From an uncultured Ectothiorhodospiraceae bacterium (GTDB lineage: Bacteria > Pseudomonadota > Gammaproteobacteria > UBA6429 > Thiohalophilaceae), in assembly GCA_947259575.1 (NCBI GenBank), contig CAMYMU010000039.1, positions 50,975 through 114,974 on the forward strand: 64,000 nucleotides of DNA, in the 5' to 3' direction. The notes beneath the pieces are model-generated. The model was given only the letters and a program-made list of their open reading frames with translations. It did not search any database and had not been told where the DNA came from. Made by a program: the position numbers and the translations under genes. This document shows positions 52,581 through 63,922 of the stretch, one piece after another; within the stretch, counting starts at the first letter, position 1, and each line of letters starts with the position of its first letter.

Positions 52581-53195
52581 TTACCTACGAGGGAAAGGCC
52601 GTTGAGGGCGCTTAGGTTGTGCCTGACGGGCAAAATACTCACGATATACACTGATTGCCCGCAAGCCGTTGGCAGCAACATCGTATACCTTCCAGCCATC
52701 TCGGCCACGATAGAAGTGAAAATCTAGTTGCTGTAGATAGCCATTCCGCGAGTAGGACTGCACCCCTAATATCATCTGATTAGAATAAGGATTGCCGCGC
52801 GGCCGTAAATACTGGATACGTCCGGGCTCATAATTAGCTAGCTGACGCACCAGGGCATCAAGAAATAGACCGCGTAAGGTCTTCACCGCTTGGGCACGTT
52901 GTTCCACATTCATATAGCGCAGGCGTGGCCCCATGGCCAACTCACTCATCCGTACAAAATCAAAATAACCTGCAATCTCACGTTCAACAAAGCTGACCAA
53001 CTTATCCTGTTTGGCAGCACCACCACCTTCCAGAAAAGCAATGAGCTTCTCAATACCATCGCGTAACACAAGCCCGGGGTGACGTTCACTCACAGGCGGT
53101 GGTTGATAGCCTGGGTAAGCATAATAAGGTTGAGCAAAACCAACGTTCGGTACAATTAACATCACAACAAATGCTAGCCAAATTTTCTTACCCAT
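52581..53195 (-). CDS. MlaC/Ttg2D-like periplasmic phospholipid-binding protein
   Basis: About 204 residues from ATG 53195; a TTG at 53231 is an alternative. The signal peptide ends NVGFA|QP. The MlaC pattern is visible: IAGYFDFVRMSELAMG, YMNVEQRAQAVKTLRGLFLD, ALVRQLANYEPGRI, and the C-terminal GWKVYDVAANGLRAISVYRE. MlaC shuttles phospholipids between membranes. The other mla genes are not here, so it is a solitary copy near other lipid-binding proteins. A Pro/Tyr-rich stretch (YYAYPGYQPPP) precedes the domain. Confidence 0.82.
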   Translation of the reverse strand: MGKKIWLAFVVMLIVPNVGFAQPYYAYPGYQPPPVSERHPGLVLRDGIEKLIAFLEGGGAAKQDKLVSFVEREIAGYFDFVRMSELAMGPRLRYMNVEQRAQAVKTLRGLFLDALVRQLANYEPGRIQYLRPRGNPYSNQMILGVQSYSRNGYLQQLDFHFYRGRDGWKVYDVAANGLRAISVYREYFARQAQPKRPQRPFPRR

Positions 53196-53353
53196 AATAT
53201 CGCCCGCCTTGTTATTTAGTGAGTTTCGCAATTATTGAATTCCAAAATTACGCTGAGCATCTCCGTTGCTGGTGATTGCTGTAGTAAAACTATATCCTAA
53301 CGTAACATAAAATACACGCGTACTTTAACTACAATAAATTATCTCGCGATTTA

Positions 53354-55864
53354 CTACGCCTGTCGGAAAGTATCGATCGGTGGTTGAGACAACACCTTAT
53401 TAGTCCCCAGTAATCCTATTATCGCGATCACAATTGCGCCACCAAGCATCCCAGTAATAACCGGGGTAAATGAAAAGGCATATTCAAACTTAAAAACTTC
53501 TTCGGCCAGAACCTTGCCTGTGACCGCAGCAGCAATACCGGCTATGCCCCCGGCGATAGCGCCCAGCAATAAAAACTCCATCAAGATACCTTTTAAAATC
53601 CATTTTCGCGATGCACCCAGGGTATGCAGTAGCGCTGCCTCCTGCTGGCGTTCGTCCTGTGTTGTTTTAAGCGCAGTCAGCATAATAATGATACCGATAA
53701 CCAGGGTAAAACCAAGCAAGTATTCAACCGCAACGGAGATACGATCCATCAGGGTTCGAATACGGTTAATGATGACATCAATATCAATAATAGAAATACT
53801 GGGATAACGTCGAACCAATTCCACCAGGTGCTCAGATTCATCGCCCTTCAAATGCAGGCTTGAGATCCAGTTGGCCTGAGAGTCTTTTAATACGCCATGT
53901 GGTAACAAGGTAAAGAAATTAACACGAAATGTTCCCCAGTCGACGCCACGTGTGTTGAGTAACTCAAATTCTTTCTCACTCCCGGCAATATTAAATTTCA
54001 ATTTATCCCCTACTCTCAGCGAAAAACGTTGCGCAATAACAGGGTCAAGAGAGATAAACGGACTACCAGCTTCATCTGCTTGCCACCAACGACCGTCTAT
54101 TACTTTATTACCCTCTGGAATCTGTTCACTCCAGGATAGATTAAACTCGTGTAATATCATCCGCTTCGCTTGCGGGTGTTCAAAATCATCCGCATTGACG
54201 ACTTTATTATTTATTTCTAACAGACGACCACGAATCATGGGAGAAAATTCTGGAGGTGTAAGTCCTTTATCCGCAAAAAACTGCTTCACCCCTGCCAGTT
54301 GATCTTTTTGCACATTGGTCAGGAAATAATTTGGCGTATCTGTTGGCATGGTATTTCGCCAGCCAGTCAATAATTCATTTCTGATTTCACCGTTTAACAG
54401 GATAAACATGATACCCAGTCCAAATGCAGTAATCTGCAAGGATGATAAATTGCTACGTCGTGTGAGGTTGGCCAGTCCATAGCGCCAACTAACTCCCATG
54501 AGCCCACGTAATGGGCGCAACAGATACACCGTCAGCTTCGCGATTATATACAGCGAGATTAAGGTACCTATAGTGCCTGCTAGAATATATTGCACTACAG
54601 CGCTGTCACCTAAGCGCCATACCCATAAAGCAAATATAGAACCTATAAATATAATAACGAATGACTTACTGAACACGGACACACCTTGATCACGTCGCAA
54701 GACACGAATAGGCGGTGCATTCTTTAACAACCAGATAGGCGGTAGAACAAAACCGAGTAAGGCAATCATCCCGGTTATCGCACCTATAAATATCGGGCTA
54801 AAATCAGGTTGTGGCAACTCTGCAACAATTAAGTTTGACATAATCTCTGTCAGGGCAAACTGCGCCAAATAACCAAGCAAACAACCGAGCAGGCTAACAA
54901 TCAGTGCAAAGCTAAACATCTCAACCATAAAGATTGAAAAGATTCTGTACTGACTCAGTCCCTGCGCACGCAGGATAGCAACAGTATCAACATGTCGACG
55001 GGTATAGCGCTGTGCTGCCATTGCGGTCGCAATACTACCGAGCAAAACACTGATCAAGGCTATGATGTTCAAAAAGAATTCTGCACGTTCAAAGGCAAAC
55101 CTGATTTCAGGTCGGCCATCGCGAACAGAAATGAGTTCTTCGCCTGGAAAGACGTTCTGCTTAACATGTTTAATATAAGCATCAACATCTGGTTGCTCGC
55201 CTGCTACCAGGAGTCGGTGATTGATGCGACTGCCCTTCTTTACAAGTTCGGTTGAGGCCAGATCAGCCAGGTTTATCATGACTCGTGGCGCCATCCTGAA
55301 AAAGTCACCACCCCGATCCGGCTCGTATTCGATAATTTTTGTCACGGTGAACTCGCGGGCACCAAGTGTAATTTTCGAGCCCAATGGGATATTCATGGCT
55401 TGTAGTAATCGTGGCACCACCCAGACTTCACCGGAGGCAGGAGCACCGGAGTCTAATCCAGGATTACTTGGATATTTATCGCCGAACGGCTTATCACTGA
55501 GTAATAAGCTTCCTCGTAATGGGTACGCACTATCAACAGCCTTTACTTCAACCAGTTGCACCTCATCATTAACCAGAATCACACTACGAAACAGGTTCAT
55601 ATACGAGGTCATAACATTAAATGTATCACCAGCCTCACGCCGCTGTTTGTTGATCTCACGTTTTGATGCAATAACAAAATCAGCAGCCAACAATTCACTC
55701 GATTGTTGATGCATGGCCCTTTCTACTCGATTGGTGAAAAAGCCTACGGTAGTGATACTGGCAACACAGATTAGCAAGGCCATTGCCAACAGGCTCAGTT
55801 CGCCAGCCTTCCAGTCACGTAATAAAAATCGCAGTGGCAATCTTATCGGTGCTAATCTGAACAT
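53354..55864 (-). CDS. ybbP: ABC transporter permease, YbbP family
   Basis: 836 residues with two FtsX-type four-segment units and large extracytoplasmic domains, the YbbP layout. GSIATAMAAQRYTRRHVDTV and TALKTTQDERQQEAALLHTLGASR are the typical coupling motifs. It works with the ATPase gene 13 bp upstream. Likely role is lipid or lysophospholipid/lipoprotein handling at the inner membrane, by analogy with the YbbAP-TesA group. Confidence 0.9.
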   Translation of the reverse strand: MFRLAPIRLPLRFLLRDWKAGELSLLAMALLICVASITTVGFFTNRVERAMHQQSSELLAADFVIASKREINKQRREAGDTFNVMTSYMNLFRSVILVNDEVQLVEVKAVDSAYPLRGSLLLSDKPFGDKYPSNPGLDSGAPASGEVWVVPRLLQAMNIPLGSKITLGAREFTVTKIIEYEPDRGGDFFRMAPRVMINLADLASTELVKKGSRINHRLLVAGEQPDVDAYIKHVKQNVFPGEELISVRDGRPEIRFAFERAEFFLNIIALISVLLGSIATAMAAQRYTRRHVDTVAILRAQGLSQYRIFSIFMVEMFSFALIVSLLGCLLGYLAQFALTEIMSNLIVAELPQPDFSPIFIGAITGMIALLGFVLPPIWLLKNAPPIRVLRRDQGVSVFSKSFVIIFIGSIFALWVWRLGDSAVVQYILAGTIGTLISLYIIAKLTVYLLRPLRGLMGVSWRYGLANLTRRSNLSSLQITAFGLGIMFILLNGEIRNELLTGWRNTMPTDTPNYFLTNVQKDQLAGVKQFFADKGLTPPEFSPMIRGRLLEINNKVVNADDFEHPQAKRMILHEFNLSWSEQIPEGNKVIDGRWWQADEAGSPFISLDPVIAQRFSLRVGDKLKFNIAGSEKEFELLNTRGVDWGTFRVNFFTLLPHGVLKDSQANWISSLHLKGDESEHLVELVRRYPSISIIDIDVIINRIRTLMDRISVAVEYLLGFTLVIGIIIMLTALKTTQDERQQEAALLHTLGASRKWILKGILMEFLLLGAIAGGIAGIAAAVTGKVLAEEVFKFEYAFSFTPVITGMLGGAIVIAIIGLLGTNKVLSQPPIDTFRQA

Positions 55865-55877
55865 GTATCTAGCCTAC

Positions 55878-56567
55878 TCATATTTCTGGCACCTCATCAG
55901 ACAACACCTCGCCACCTGATAAGGTGATAATCCGATCACATTTGTTTGCTAATGTAGAGTCATGCGTCGCAATAATCAGACTAGTTTGCCGCTCATGATT
56001 GAGTTCGAAAAGCAACTCAACCACTTTGTCGCCGGTTTTCGAATCCAGATTGCCGGTTGGTTCGTCGGCAAAGAGCAATACCGGTTCGATGACGAAAGCA
56101 CGCGCAATGGCACAACGCTGTTGCTCCCCGCCAGAGAGCTGATTTGGGTAGTGATTCAGGCGATGCGACAGACCAACTCGCTCAAGGATCGAGAGCGTTT
56201 TTTCCTTCGCAGAGTTTGAGTCGAGGATTTCCAATGATAACAGCACATTTTCATAGGCCGTCAGGTGTTGTAGTAATTGAAACGACTGGAAAATAAAAGA
56301 TACCTTACCGGCACGTAACCTGGCCCTGTCATCTTCCGATAAAGCAGTGATATCCTGACCCTGGAACAGAATTTTTCCCTCACTGGGTAAATCCAGCCCG
56401 GCTAACAGCCCAAGGAGTGTGGTTTTTCCTGAGCCTGATGCGCCCACGATGGCATTGGTACTCGCGGCACTAAATGTTAAATTAATGGTCTGAAGTACTT
56501 GTATCTGCTTATCACTGCTAGTCAGTGATTTGCTCAGATTTTCTGTTTGTAAAAAGGGTGTGGTCAT
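55878..56567 (-). CDS. ybbA: ABC transporter ATP-binding protein, YbbA family
   Basis: About 229 residues from ATG 56567, which has GGGA at a good spacing; ATG 56579 is possible. Walker [10 protein letters not shown], signature [15 protein letters not shown] and Walker [15 protein letters not shown], of the LolD/MacB type. Partner of YbbP. Its start codon and that of tesA share the same CATG. Confidence 0.92.
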   Translation of the reverse strand: MTTPFLQTENLSKSLTSSDKQIQVLQTINLTFSAASTNAIVGASGSGKTTLLGLLAGLDLPSEGKILFQGQDITALSEDDRARLRAGKVSFIFQSFQLLQHLTAYENVLLSLEILDSNSAKEKTLSILERVGLSHRLNHYPNQLSGGEQQRCAIARAFVIEPVLLFADEPTGNLDSKTGDKVVELLFELNHERQTSLIIATHDSTLANKCDRIITLSGGEVLSDEVPEI

Positions 56568-57180
56568 GCGAAATCCCATTTTAGTATTGTTAGTTTGTCT
56601 TGCAATAAGTCAGCCGCTTAGTGCAAAAGAGCCCCAGCCCAAGGTTCTGGTACTCGGCGATAGTCTTAGCACTGCCTTCGGCATTGAGCATAAACAGGGT
56701 TGGGTGCATTTACTCCAGCAACACCTGAATAATAATGGCCACCGCTATCGTGTAGTCAATGCCAGTGTTAGCGGTGATACTACCCGTGGCGGTTTAGCGC
56801 GTTTGCCACATGCTTTAAAAGAACACCAACCTGAGATTGTTATCATCGCACTAGGGGGGAACGATGGCCTACGAGGCTACTCACTCAAAGAAGTCCGTAC
56901 CAATCTCGATAAAATGATACGTCTAGCAAAAGGCGCAAATGCAAAGGTCATGTTGTGTGGTGTACAAGTCCCTCCTAACCTGGGTGCAACTTATGTAGAT
57001 AAATTTTTACAGGTATATCGTGATACTAGCAAAACGCACAATATCCCTTTAGTCAACTACATATTAAAAGATGTATCGATCCATTCTAACCTAATGCAGC
57101 GAGATGGCATCCATCCAACCGCTGAGGCTCAAACTATTATCCTGAACAATGTCCTGCAAGGTTTAGCCGCCTTGCTATAG
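56566..57180 (+). CDS. tesA: Periplasmic thioesterase I / lysophospholipase TesA
   Basis: About 204 residues from ATG 56566 (AAGGG upstream). Signal peptide ends PLSA|KE. SGNH hydrolase blocks: GDSLS with nucleophile Ser33, block II in NASVSGDTT, block III GGNDGLRG and block V DGIHP. TesA hydrolyses acyl thioesters and lysophospholipids. The divergent pairing with ybbAP is conserved in enteric bacteria. Confidence 0.93.
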   Translation: MRNPILVLLVCLAISQPLSAKEPQPKVLVLGDSLSTAFGIEHKQGWVHLLQQHLNNNGHRYRVVNASVSGDTTRGGLARLPHALKEHQPEIVIIALGGNDGLRGYSLKEVRTNLDKMIRLAKGANAKVMLCGVQVPPNLGATYVDKFLQVYRDTSKTHNIPLVNYILKDVSIHSNLMQRDGIHPTAEAQTIILNNVLQGLAALL

Positions 57181-58044
57181 CTGATTATTCTTCGCCTCAA
57201 CGGCTAATTCTTCGAAATTTGTAATAAAGTAATCTAGTCGCTCGTTTAGATGCTTTTTTTGTTCGGGCGTCACTACGGATTCGAAAGCAACAATCAATTT
57301 TTTAAATTGATCTCTGTTATAATCCAGTTTTAATTTATAACCTTCTGACTGGTAGTCAGCGGCGTTCATTACCAACTCAACCAGTTTATTACGTTTATCG
57401 TTATCTTCAAAATCACTTTCAATGACCTGTCTTAGAGTGAGCTGCCATTGTTTTCTAAATAATAGTCTGTCTTCATGTATAGGTTTAAAACTCTGCGACC
57501 AGTATTTGATAAGTTCTTTCTGGTCATCGTTAATTGTTCCCAACCATTCATTAAACTTATCAATAAGCCTGTCACCCGCCTGAACAATTTTTTCATCATC
57601 TGATGTCTCAGTATACTCGTCAGCAATTTCCTTGTTCTTCTCTTCAAGGTTACTGAATAATTCTTCAATCTGTTCATCATTTAACGTTACCAGCAGATCC
57701 GCCATCTTAGGTGCTACTTCTACCTTCATGCTTTCCCAGCGTTCGAGCATTTTTGTTATAATAATTTCGACCGACTCGTCATCCATACCTTTGTCGACAA
57801 AGGCCTTTGTCGCTTTCAAGTCATTAGCATATTCAGTTAGCTGGCTGGCTCTGTGCCATTTCAATAGTAGCGCGACCTGTTTTTCTAGGTCCTGTTCTTG
57901 TGTATCGGATAACGATACATAGTCATTGACCATGCCCTCCAGGACCCAGTCGAGATTGTTATAGACAGTTTTAATGCTACAGGCAGATATAAATAGTAGC
58001 GTTGTGAAGGTGAGAAGCGTAGCTTGAAGGAGAGTCCGTTTCAT
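57175..58044 (-). CDS. DUF6279-type lipoprotein
   Basis: 289 residues. Lipobox LLFISAC, then [20 protein letters not shown], the start pattern of this lipoprotein family, followed by an all-helical body rich in Glu, Asp and Lys. Function unknown. The 3' end overlaps that of tesA by 6 bp in a convergent arrangement. It overlaps proB by 4 nt. Confidence 0.82.
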   Translation of the reverse strand: MKRTLLQATLLTFTTLLFISACSIKTVYNNLDWVLEGMVNDYVSLSDTQEQDLEKQVALLLKWHRASQLTEYANDLKATKAFVDKGMDDESVEIIITKMLERWESMKVEVAPKMADLLVTLNDEQIEELFSNLEEKNKEIADEYTETSDDEKIVQAGDRLIDKFNEWLGTINDDQKELIKYWSQSFKPIHEDRLLFRKQWQLTLRQVIESDFEDNDKRNKLVELVMNAADYQSEGYKLKLDYNRDQFKKLIVAFESVVTPEQKKHLNERLDYFITNFEELAVEAKNNQL

Positions 58045-59168
58045 GTCCCTGCAGTAATAATCATATTATCTCTATGTATAAGTTCTTCTTCATCGACATA
58101 ACCGAGGATCGACTCTATTTTGTCACTCGATTGGCCAAGAAGTTTCATAATTTCTTCAGAAGAATAATTTACCAGTCCACGTGCAATCTCACGGCCCTGC
58201 CCATCGACACAGTTCACAACTTCACCGCGTTGAAACTGGCCACTCACCTGACTTACCCCTACGGCCAGCAAACTTCCACCCTTACCAGTCAATACCTTAC
58301 AGGCACCCTCGTCCAGTATCATGGTACCGGCCAATTGTAATTGTCCGGCAAGCCATTGTTTCCTTGCAGTTACCGGGGTTTTTTCGGCCATGAGGTAGGT
58401 GCCCAGGGACTCCCCCTTGGCAAGCCGTAGTAAAACATCTTGCTCACGCCCTGAGGCGATCACGCAAGCACTACCAGAGCGCGCCGCCAGGCGGGCTGCG
58501 CGTAATTTGGTAAACATACCACCTCGGCCCAGTACGCCACCTTTGTTACTAACCATGCTATCGAGGCGGGTTTCACCGACGCTGGCCTCATCAACTAACA
58601 TTGCATCGGGATTAGAACGGGGATCTTGTTCATAGAGACCCGTTTGATCGGTCAGTATGATCAAGTGATCAGCTTCCACCAGGTTTGCGACTAACGCCGC
58701 CAGAGTGTCATTATCGCCAAACTGAATTTCATCAAAGGCCACCGTATCATTTTCATTCACCACAGGAATGATGCCATGTCCCAGCAGAGTTTTTAAAGTA
58801 CTGCGCGCGTTCAGATAACGGCGTCGATTTGCTAAATCATCATGGGTCAGTAACACTAGGGCAGTGTGGAAATCATATTTCTGAAATGCAGATTCATAGG
58901 CCTGCACTAAACCCATTTGTCCAATCGCTGCTGCCGCTTGTAACTCGTGCAAGGCATTTGGGCGTGAGGTCCAGTTGAGGCGCGACATACCTTCTGCCAC
59001 TGCACCGGAAGAAACTAACACAATCTCAAGACCTTGTTTTCTCAACTCGGCCATTTGTCCAGCCCACTGCTCGATGCCAGCACGGTTCAGACCAAGACCA
59101 TCATTGGTTAACAAGGCGCTACCAATCTTGATTACGATACGTTTTGCTTTTTTTATTTTTTCACGCAT
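58041..59168 (-). CDS. proB: Glutamate 5-kinase
   Basis: 375 residues: amino-acid kinase domain ([51 protein letters not shown]) and a C-terminal PUA domain from about residue 280. First step of proline synthesis. Placed 8 bp downstream of obgE, the usual gammaproteobacterial order rplU-rpmA-obgE-proB. Confidence 0.96.
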   Translation of the reverse strand: MREKIKKAKRIVIKIGSALLTNDGLGLNRAGIEQWAGQMAELRKQGLEIVLVSSGAVAEGMSRLNWTSRPNALHELQAAAAIGQMGLVQAYESAFQKYDFHTALVLLTHDDLANRRRYLNARSTLKTLLGHGIIPVVNENDTVAFDEIQFGDNDTLAALVANLVEADHLIILTDQTGLYEQDPRSNPDAMLVDEASVGETRLDSMVSNKGGVLGRGGMFTKLRAARLAARSGSACVIASGREQDVLLRLAKGESLGTYLMAEKTPVTARKQWLAGQLQLAGTMILDEGACKVLTGKGGSLLAVGVSQVSGQFQRGEVVNCVDGQGREIARGLVNYSSEEIMKLLGQSSDKIESILGYVDEEELIHRDNMIITAGT

Positions 59169-59176
59169 GTGAGTAA

Positions 59177-60271
<1,095 letters not shown>

Positions 60272-60320
60272 TTACTTTTGTAGCTGGATAACTTGTTCTG
60301 GCCAATTATTTTGACCAACG

Positions 60321-60346
60321 AAAAAGGCCCTGTCACTGACAGGGCC
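60321..60346 (-). terminator. Terminator after rpmA
   Basis: On the minus strand, a GGCCCTGTCA/TGACAGGGCC stem with a tight loop is followed by five T (A-run 60321-60325 on the plus strand). Confidence 0.9.
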
Positions 60347-60372
60347 CCTTTGAATATATCGTGTTCTGGAAA

Positions 60373-60633
60373 TTAAGCCGCTGGCGTGACGCTTACAAAG
60401 CTGCGCTGATGCGGGCCTTTTTTCTCAAACTTAACTGTGCCACTTGCTTTTGCAAATAAGGTATCGTCTTTACCACGACCAACGTTTACACCTGCGTGAA
60501 ACTTGGTACCACGTTGACGAACCAGAATATTTCCAGCCAGTACTTCTTCACCACCGAACTTCTTCACGCCAAGGCGTTTGGATTCCGAATCGCGACCGTT
60601 ACGAGTACTACCACCTGCTTTTTTATGTGCCAT
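60373..60633 (-). CDS. rpmA: 50S ribosomal protein L27
   Basis: 86 residues starting [20 protein letters not shown], the canonical L27 N terminus without a cleavable leader. [20 protein letters not shown] is diagnostic. Located 12 bp after rplU. Confidence 0.98.
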   Translation of the reverse strand: MAHKKAGGSTRNGRDSESKRLGVKKFGGEEVLAGNILVRQRGTKFHAGVNVGRGKDDTLFAKASGTVKFEKKGPHQRSFVSVTPAA

Positions 60634-60645
60634 CTATAAATCCTC

Positions 60646-60960
60646 TTACTTAGCCGCTATACCAGTGATCTCCAGCTCAGTATAAGACTGGCGGTGACCC
60701 TGTTCTTTCTGGTGATGCTTACGACGACGGAACTTGATGATGCGGATCTTCTTGCCGCGTCCGTGAGCTTTCACAGTTGCAGTGACTTTGCCGCCATCCA
60801 CGTAAGGTGCGCCGACCTTAATGTCGTCGCCATTGGCAACTAACAGAACTTTATCCAGATCAATACTGCTGCCTTCGTCGGCTGTCAGTTTCTCGACCTT
60901 GATGCTCTGGCCTTCGCTTACCCGGTACTGTTTACCACCGGTTTCAATCACTGCGTACAT
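60646..60960 (-). CDS. rplU: 50S ribosomal protein L21
   Basis: 104 residues starting [18 protein letters not shown], with [20 protein letters not shown] in the conserved C-terminal part. First gene of the rplU-rpmA operon, divergent from ispB. A possible minus-strand promoter is CTGTCA (61021-61026) with ATATAA (60998-61003) at 17 bp, with modest match. Confidence 0.98.
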   Translation of the reverse strand: MYAVIETGGKQYRVSEGQSIKVEKLTADEGSSIDLDKVLLVANGDDIKVGAPYVDGGKVTATVKAHGRGKKIRIIKFRRRKHHQKEQGHRQSYTELEITGIAAK

Positions 60961-61113
60961 CTAACTGGTTCTCCAAAGAAATTCGAAGGAATTTCCGTTA
61001 TATATCAAGCAATTCTATCCTGACAGACACCCTAATTTAGTGACGGATCCTGCCGTAAAGGACGGCGATTTTAGCTGCTCTGGGGGTCCGGGTCAAACCA
61101 CTTTTCCGATCCC

Positions 61114-61142
61114 TTGACACTTTTCTCACACAGCCCTAGCAT
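61114..61142 (+). promoter_or_regulatory. Sigma-70 promoter of ispB
   Basis: TTGACA (61114-61119), 17-bp spacer, TAGCAT (61137-61142); transcription should begin near 61149, about 30 nt before the ATG. Confidence 0.7.
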
Positions 61143-61178
61143 GCAGGGCCTCAGACAGGAGCCGGAACAGCTAAGCCT

Positions 61179-62147
61179 ATGAAAATTGAAGAAATTTATG
61201 CCCTCATCGAAGATGATATGGCAAGTGTGAATGGCTGTATCCAGGAAAAGCTGCGCTCCGAAGTGGTCCTGATCGACCAGATAGGCCAATACATCGTCCA
61301 CAGCGGGGGCAAACGCCTGCGCCCGGTCCTGCACCTGCTGGCCGCGAACGCCTTCCAGTACCAGGGTGAGGAGCATATTGAGTGTGCGACTCTGATTGAA
61401 TTCATCCACACTGCCACCCTGCTTCATGATGACGTGGTCGATGCCTCCGAGCTTCGCCGTGGCCAGGAAACCGCCAACGCCCTGTTTGGTAACGAGGCCA
61501 GCGTGCTGGTAGGGGATTTTCTCTATTCTCGGGCCTTCCAGATGATGGTCCACCTCGACCAGATGCGGATCATGGACATTCTGGCCAATGCCACCAATAC
61601 CATTGCCGAAGGCGAGGTCCAACAGCTTCTCAACGTCCATGACCCAGATACCACCGAGGCCCGCTATCTGCAGGTCATCCACGATAAAACTGCGAAATTG
61701 TTCGAATCAGCCACCCAGCTGGCTGCGGTACTCAGCGGACAAAGCTCGGAAGTGGAAGAATCTATCGCCAAATACGGTATGCACCTGGGCACCGCCTTCC
61801 AGCTCGTGGATGACATCCTCGATTATGGAGATTCCAGTGGTGATATTGGCAAGAACGTAGGCGATGACCTGGCCGAAGGTAAACCCACCCTGCCCTTGAT
61901 TTACACCATGCAAAAAGGCAACAACGAGCAAAAAGCCCTGATCAGAGACGTCATCGAAAATGGTGGCCGCGACCGCATCGCTGAGGTCAAAACCGCCCTC
62001 GCCGACACCGGTGCCCTCAAATATACCGAGCAAACCGCCCGTTCGGAGGCCGACAAGGCCATTGAGTGTCTCAGCGTCTTACCTGATACTATATATAAGG
62101 AAGCTCTCCACGCCCTGGCAGAGTTTTCGGTGAATCGAACATATTAA
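61179..62147 (+). CDS. ispB: Octaprenyl diphosphate synthase
   Basis: 322 residues. First Asp-rich motif LLHDDVVDASELRRG, second LVDDILDYGDSS, and GGKRLRPVLHLLAA near the N terminus. It makes the long prenyl chain of ubiquinone from IPP. Small residues before the first Asp motif fit a long-chain product. Chain length is inferred from family and neighbours. Confidence 0.95.
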   Translation: MKIEEIYALIEDDMASVNGCIQEKLRSEVVLIDQIGQYIVHSGGKRLRPVLHLLAANAFQYQGEEHIECATLIEFIHTATLLHDDVVDASELRRGQETANALFGNEASVLVGDFLYSRAFQMMVHLDQMRIMDILANATNTIAEGEVQQLLNVHDPDTTEARYLQVIHDKTAKLFESATQLAAVLSGQSSEVEESIAKYGMHLGTAFQLVDDILDYGDSSGDIGKNVGDDLAEGKPTLPLIYTMQKGNNEQKALIRDVIENGGRDRIAEVKTALADTGALKYTEQTARSEADKAIECLSVLPDTIYKEALHALAEFSVNRTY

Positions 62148-62225
62148 CCACAATCCAGCCCGCCAACGTTGAGATTGGGGTAGCTAGCCACCATGGCCGG
62201 CATTTTCTAAACGGGGGAACGACAA

Positions 62226-62543
62226 GTGCTTTTAACCAATCTTGAAATAGTACCTGGCCATCGTATCGTTAAGCACCTGGGACTGGTGCAAGGCAGCTCG
62301 GTACGCGCAAAACACGTCGGCCGTGATTTCATGGCAGGACTTAAAAATATTTTTGGCGGTGAATTGAAAGGTTACACTGAACTCCTCCAGGAATCACGCC
62401 AGGAAGCCGTCGACCGCATGCAGGAACAGGCCCGTGCAGTTGGTGCTAATGCCGTGTTAAACATCCGCTTTTCCACATCCAGTGTCACCGCAGGTGCAGC
62501 AGAACTGTTTGCCTACGGAACAGCTGTTGTACTGGAAGGCTAA
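62226..62543 (+). CDS. YbjQ-family (DUF74) protein
   Basis: 105 residues, GTG start with GGGGG upstream. YbjQ pattern: VPGHRIVKHLGLVQGSSV, DFMAGLKNIFGGELKGYTEL and AVGANAVLNIRFSTSS. The family forms ring-like pentamers; function not settled. First of three apparently co-transcribed genes. Confidence 0.85.
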   Translation: MLLTNLEIVPGHRIVKHLGLVQGSSVRAKHVGRDFMAGLKNIFGGELKGYTELLQESRQEAVDRMQEQARAVGANAVLNIRFSTSSVTAGAAELFAYGTAVVLEG

Positions 62544-62555
62544 TCAGGTCATCGC

Positions 62556-63002
62556 ATGGCTGACTTAATTATTTTCCTAACGTTACTGGCACTAGGCTAC
62601 TTCTTTGGTCGCCTCGCTGAATCACGCCACTACCGTTCCATCATTAAACGTGAAAAAGCCCTGGCTAGAATCCCGGCCATCGCATCCAAAATTCCCTCAC
62701 CAGATTTGAAGCCACAACAAACGGTATTGGTCACCGGCAGTGTGGTGATATCCGTCGACTACTTCAAACGCTTTCTTGCTGGCTTACGCAATCTGGTAGG
62801 TGGTCGGGTGAAATCTTATGAATCACTTGTAGACAGGGCACGCCGTGAAGCTGTTTTACGCATGAAAGACCAGGCTCGTGTCAAAGGCGCATCACTGGTT
62901 TTTAACGTAAAACTGGAAACATCTAGCATCTCGCAAGGCCGGCGAGAAAATTCAATCGGTTCAATCGAAGTGCTTGCCTACGGTACCGCATTTATAAATT
63001 AA
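62556..63002 (+). CDS. Membrane-anchored YbjQ-family protein
   Basis: 148 residues. A short N-terminal transmembrane segment (IIFLTLLALGYFFG) and basic linker come before a YbjQ domain (VLVTGSVVISVDYFKRFLAG, NLVGGRVKSYESLVDRARRE, VKGASLVFNVKLETSS). It is 12 bp from the first YbjQ gene and probably forms mixed rings at the membrane. Confidence 0.82.
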   Translation: MADLIIFLTLLALGYFFGRLAESRHYRSIIKREKALARIPAIASKIPSPDLKPQQTVLVTGSVVISVDYFKRFLAGLRNLVGGRVKSYESLVDRARREAVLRMKDQARVKGASLVFNVKLETSSISQGRRENSIGSIEVLAYGTAFIN

Positions 63003-63039
63003 TCGTTAGCCGGAAAGATACGAACCGGAAAGATACGAT

Positions 63040-63897
63040 ATGGAATACTCAAACCCACATATTCCTGAAGGCATCAACACCAGTAAGGAACACCCACTAA
63101 AAGAGTTTTTGCTTTTAACGGTGGGGGTCTTTGGTACACTCGCCATCGTTTTATTCATACTGGCATTAGTTGCCGACAAGATTGCCCACTACCTCCCCTA
63201 TAGTATTGAACAAGACTCCGATATGTTCGTCATGGGCAGTAACGATCGCGAAAAGCCGATCGTCAATTACCTGCAAGACCTCGCAGACAAGATCAGCAAG
63301 ACCCAGAACCTACCAGAAGAGATGAAGATCACCGTGTACTATTCCGACGATGACACAGTCAATGCCTATGCAACATTAGGCGGCAATGTTATTTTCTTTA
63401 AAGGTTTATTAGAAAAATTGCCGAACGAAAATGCCTTAAGCATGGTGATGGCGCATGAGATTGCGCATATTAAACATCGCCACCCCATCCGCAGTCTGGG
63501 CAGTGGTGTCGTGGTAGGCCTGGTTGTATCGATTCTTAACAGCAGCATTGGCGATGACCTTATTGGCCAGTTTATTGGGACCACAGGAAACCTAACCAGT
63601 TTTAAATTTAGTCGAGAGCATGAAACCGAGGCTGATAGTACTGCCATCGATTCAGTCAAGACCATTTATGGTCATTTAGATGGAGCCAATGAGTTATTCT
63701 TGATTTTTAAGGACTTAGAAGGAGAAAACCTACAACCTGAATTTCTTAGTACTCATCCAGCAACGGATTCACGTTTAACCCATATACAAGAATCACGAAT
63801 GACTTCCGGTAACAATCAGATTACACCTTTACCAGAAGGGTTTGCTGCATGGTTAGAGGACTCGGAAAATAGCCAGACTGAAAGCGGAAAACAGTAA
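63040..63897 (+). CDS. M48-family membrane metalloprotease
   Basis: 285 residues. One transmembrane segment at about 24-46, then a peptidase M48 domain with HEIAH (His139, Glu140, His143) and the third ligand in SREHETEAD (around 195-197). It probably faces the periplasm. The BepA-type TPR part is absent. Operon with two YbjQ genes. Confidence 0.88.
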   Translation: MEYSNPHIPEGINTSKEHPLKEFLLLTVGVFGTLAIVLFILALVADKIAHYLPYSIEQDSDMFVMGSNDREKPIVNYLQDLADKISKTQNLPEEMKITVYYSDDDTVNAYATLGGNVIFFKGLLEKLPNENALSMVMAHEIAHIKHRHPIRSLGSGVVVGLVVSILNSSIGDDLIGQFIGTTGNLTSFKFSREHETEADSTAIDSVKTIYGHLDGANELFLIFKDLEGENLQPEFLSTHPATDSRLTHIQESRMTSGNNQITPLPEGFAAWLEDSENSQTESGKQ

Positions 63898-63922
63898 AAA
63901 AACTTGGTAAACTAATTATCAA

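Noticed and set aside
61071..61682. 203-codon minus-strand frame opposite ispB
   Set aside because: Antisense to a well-supported gene whose GC-rich codons keep the opposite strand open.
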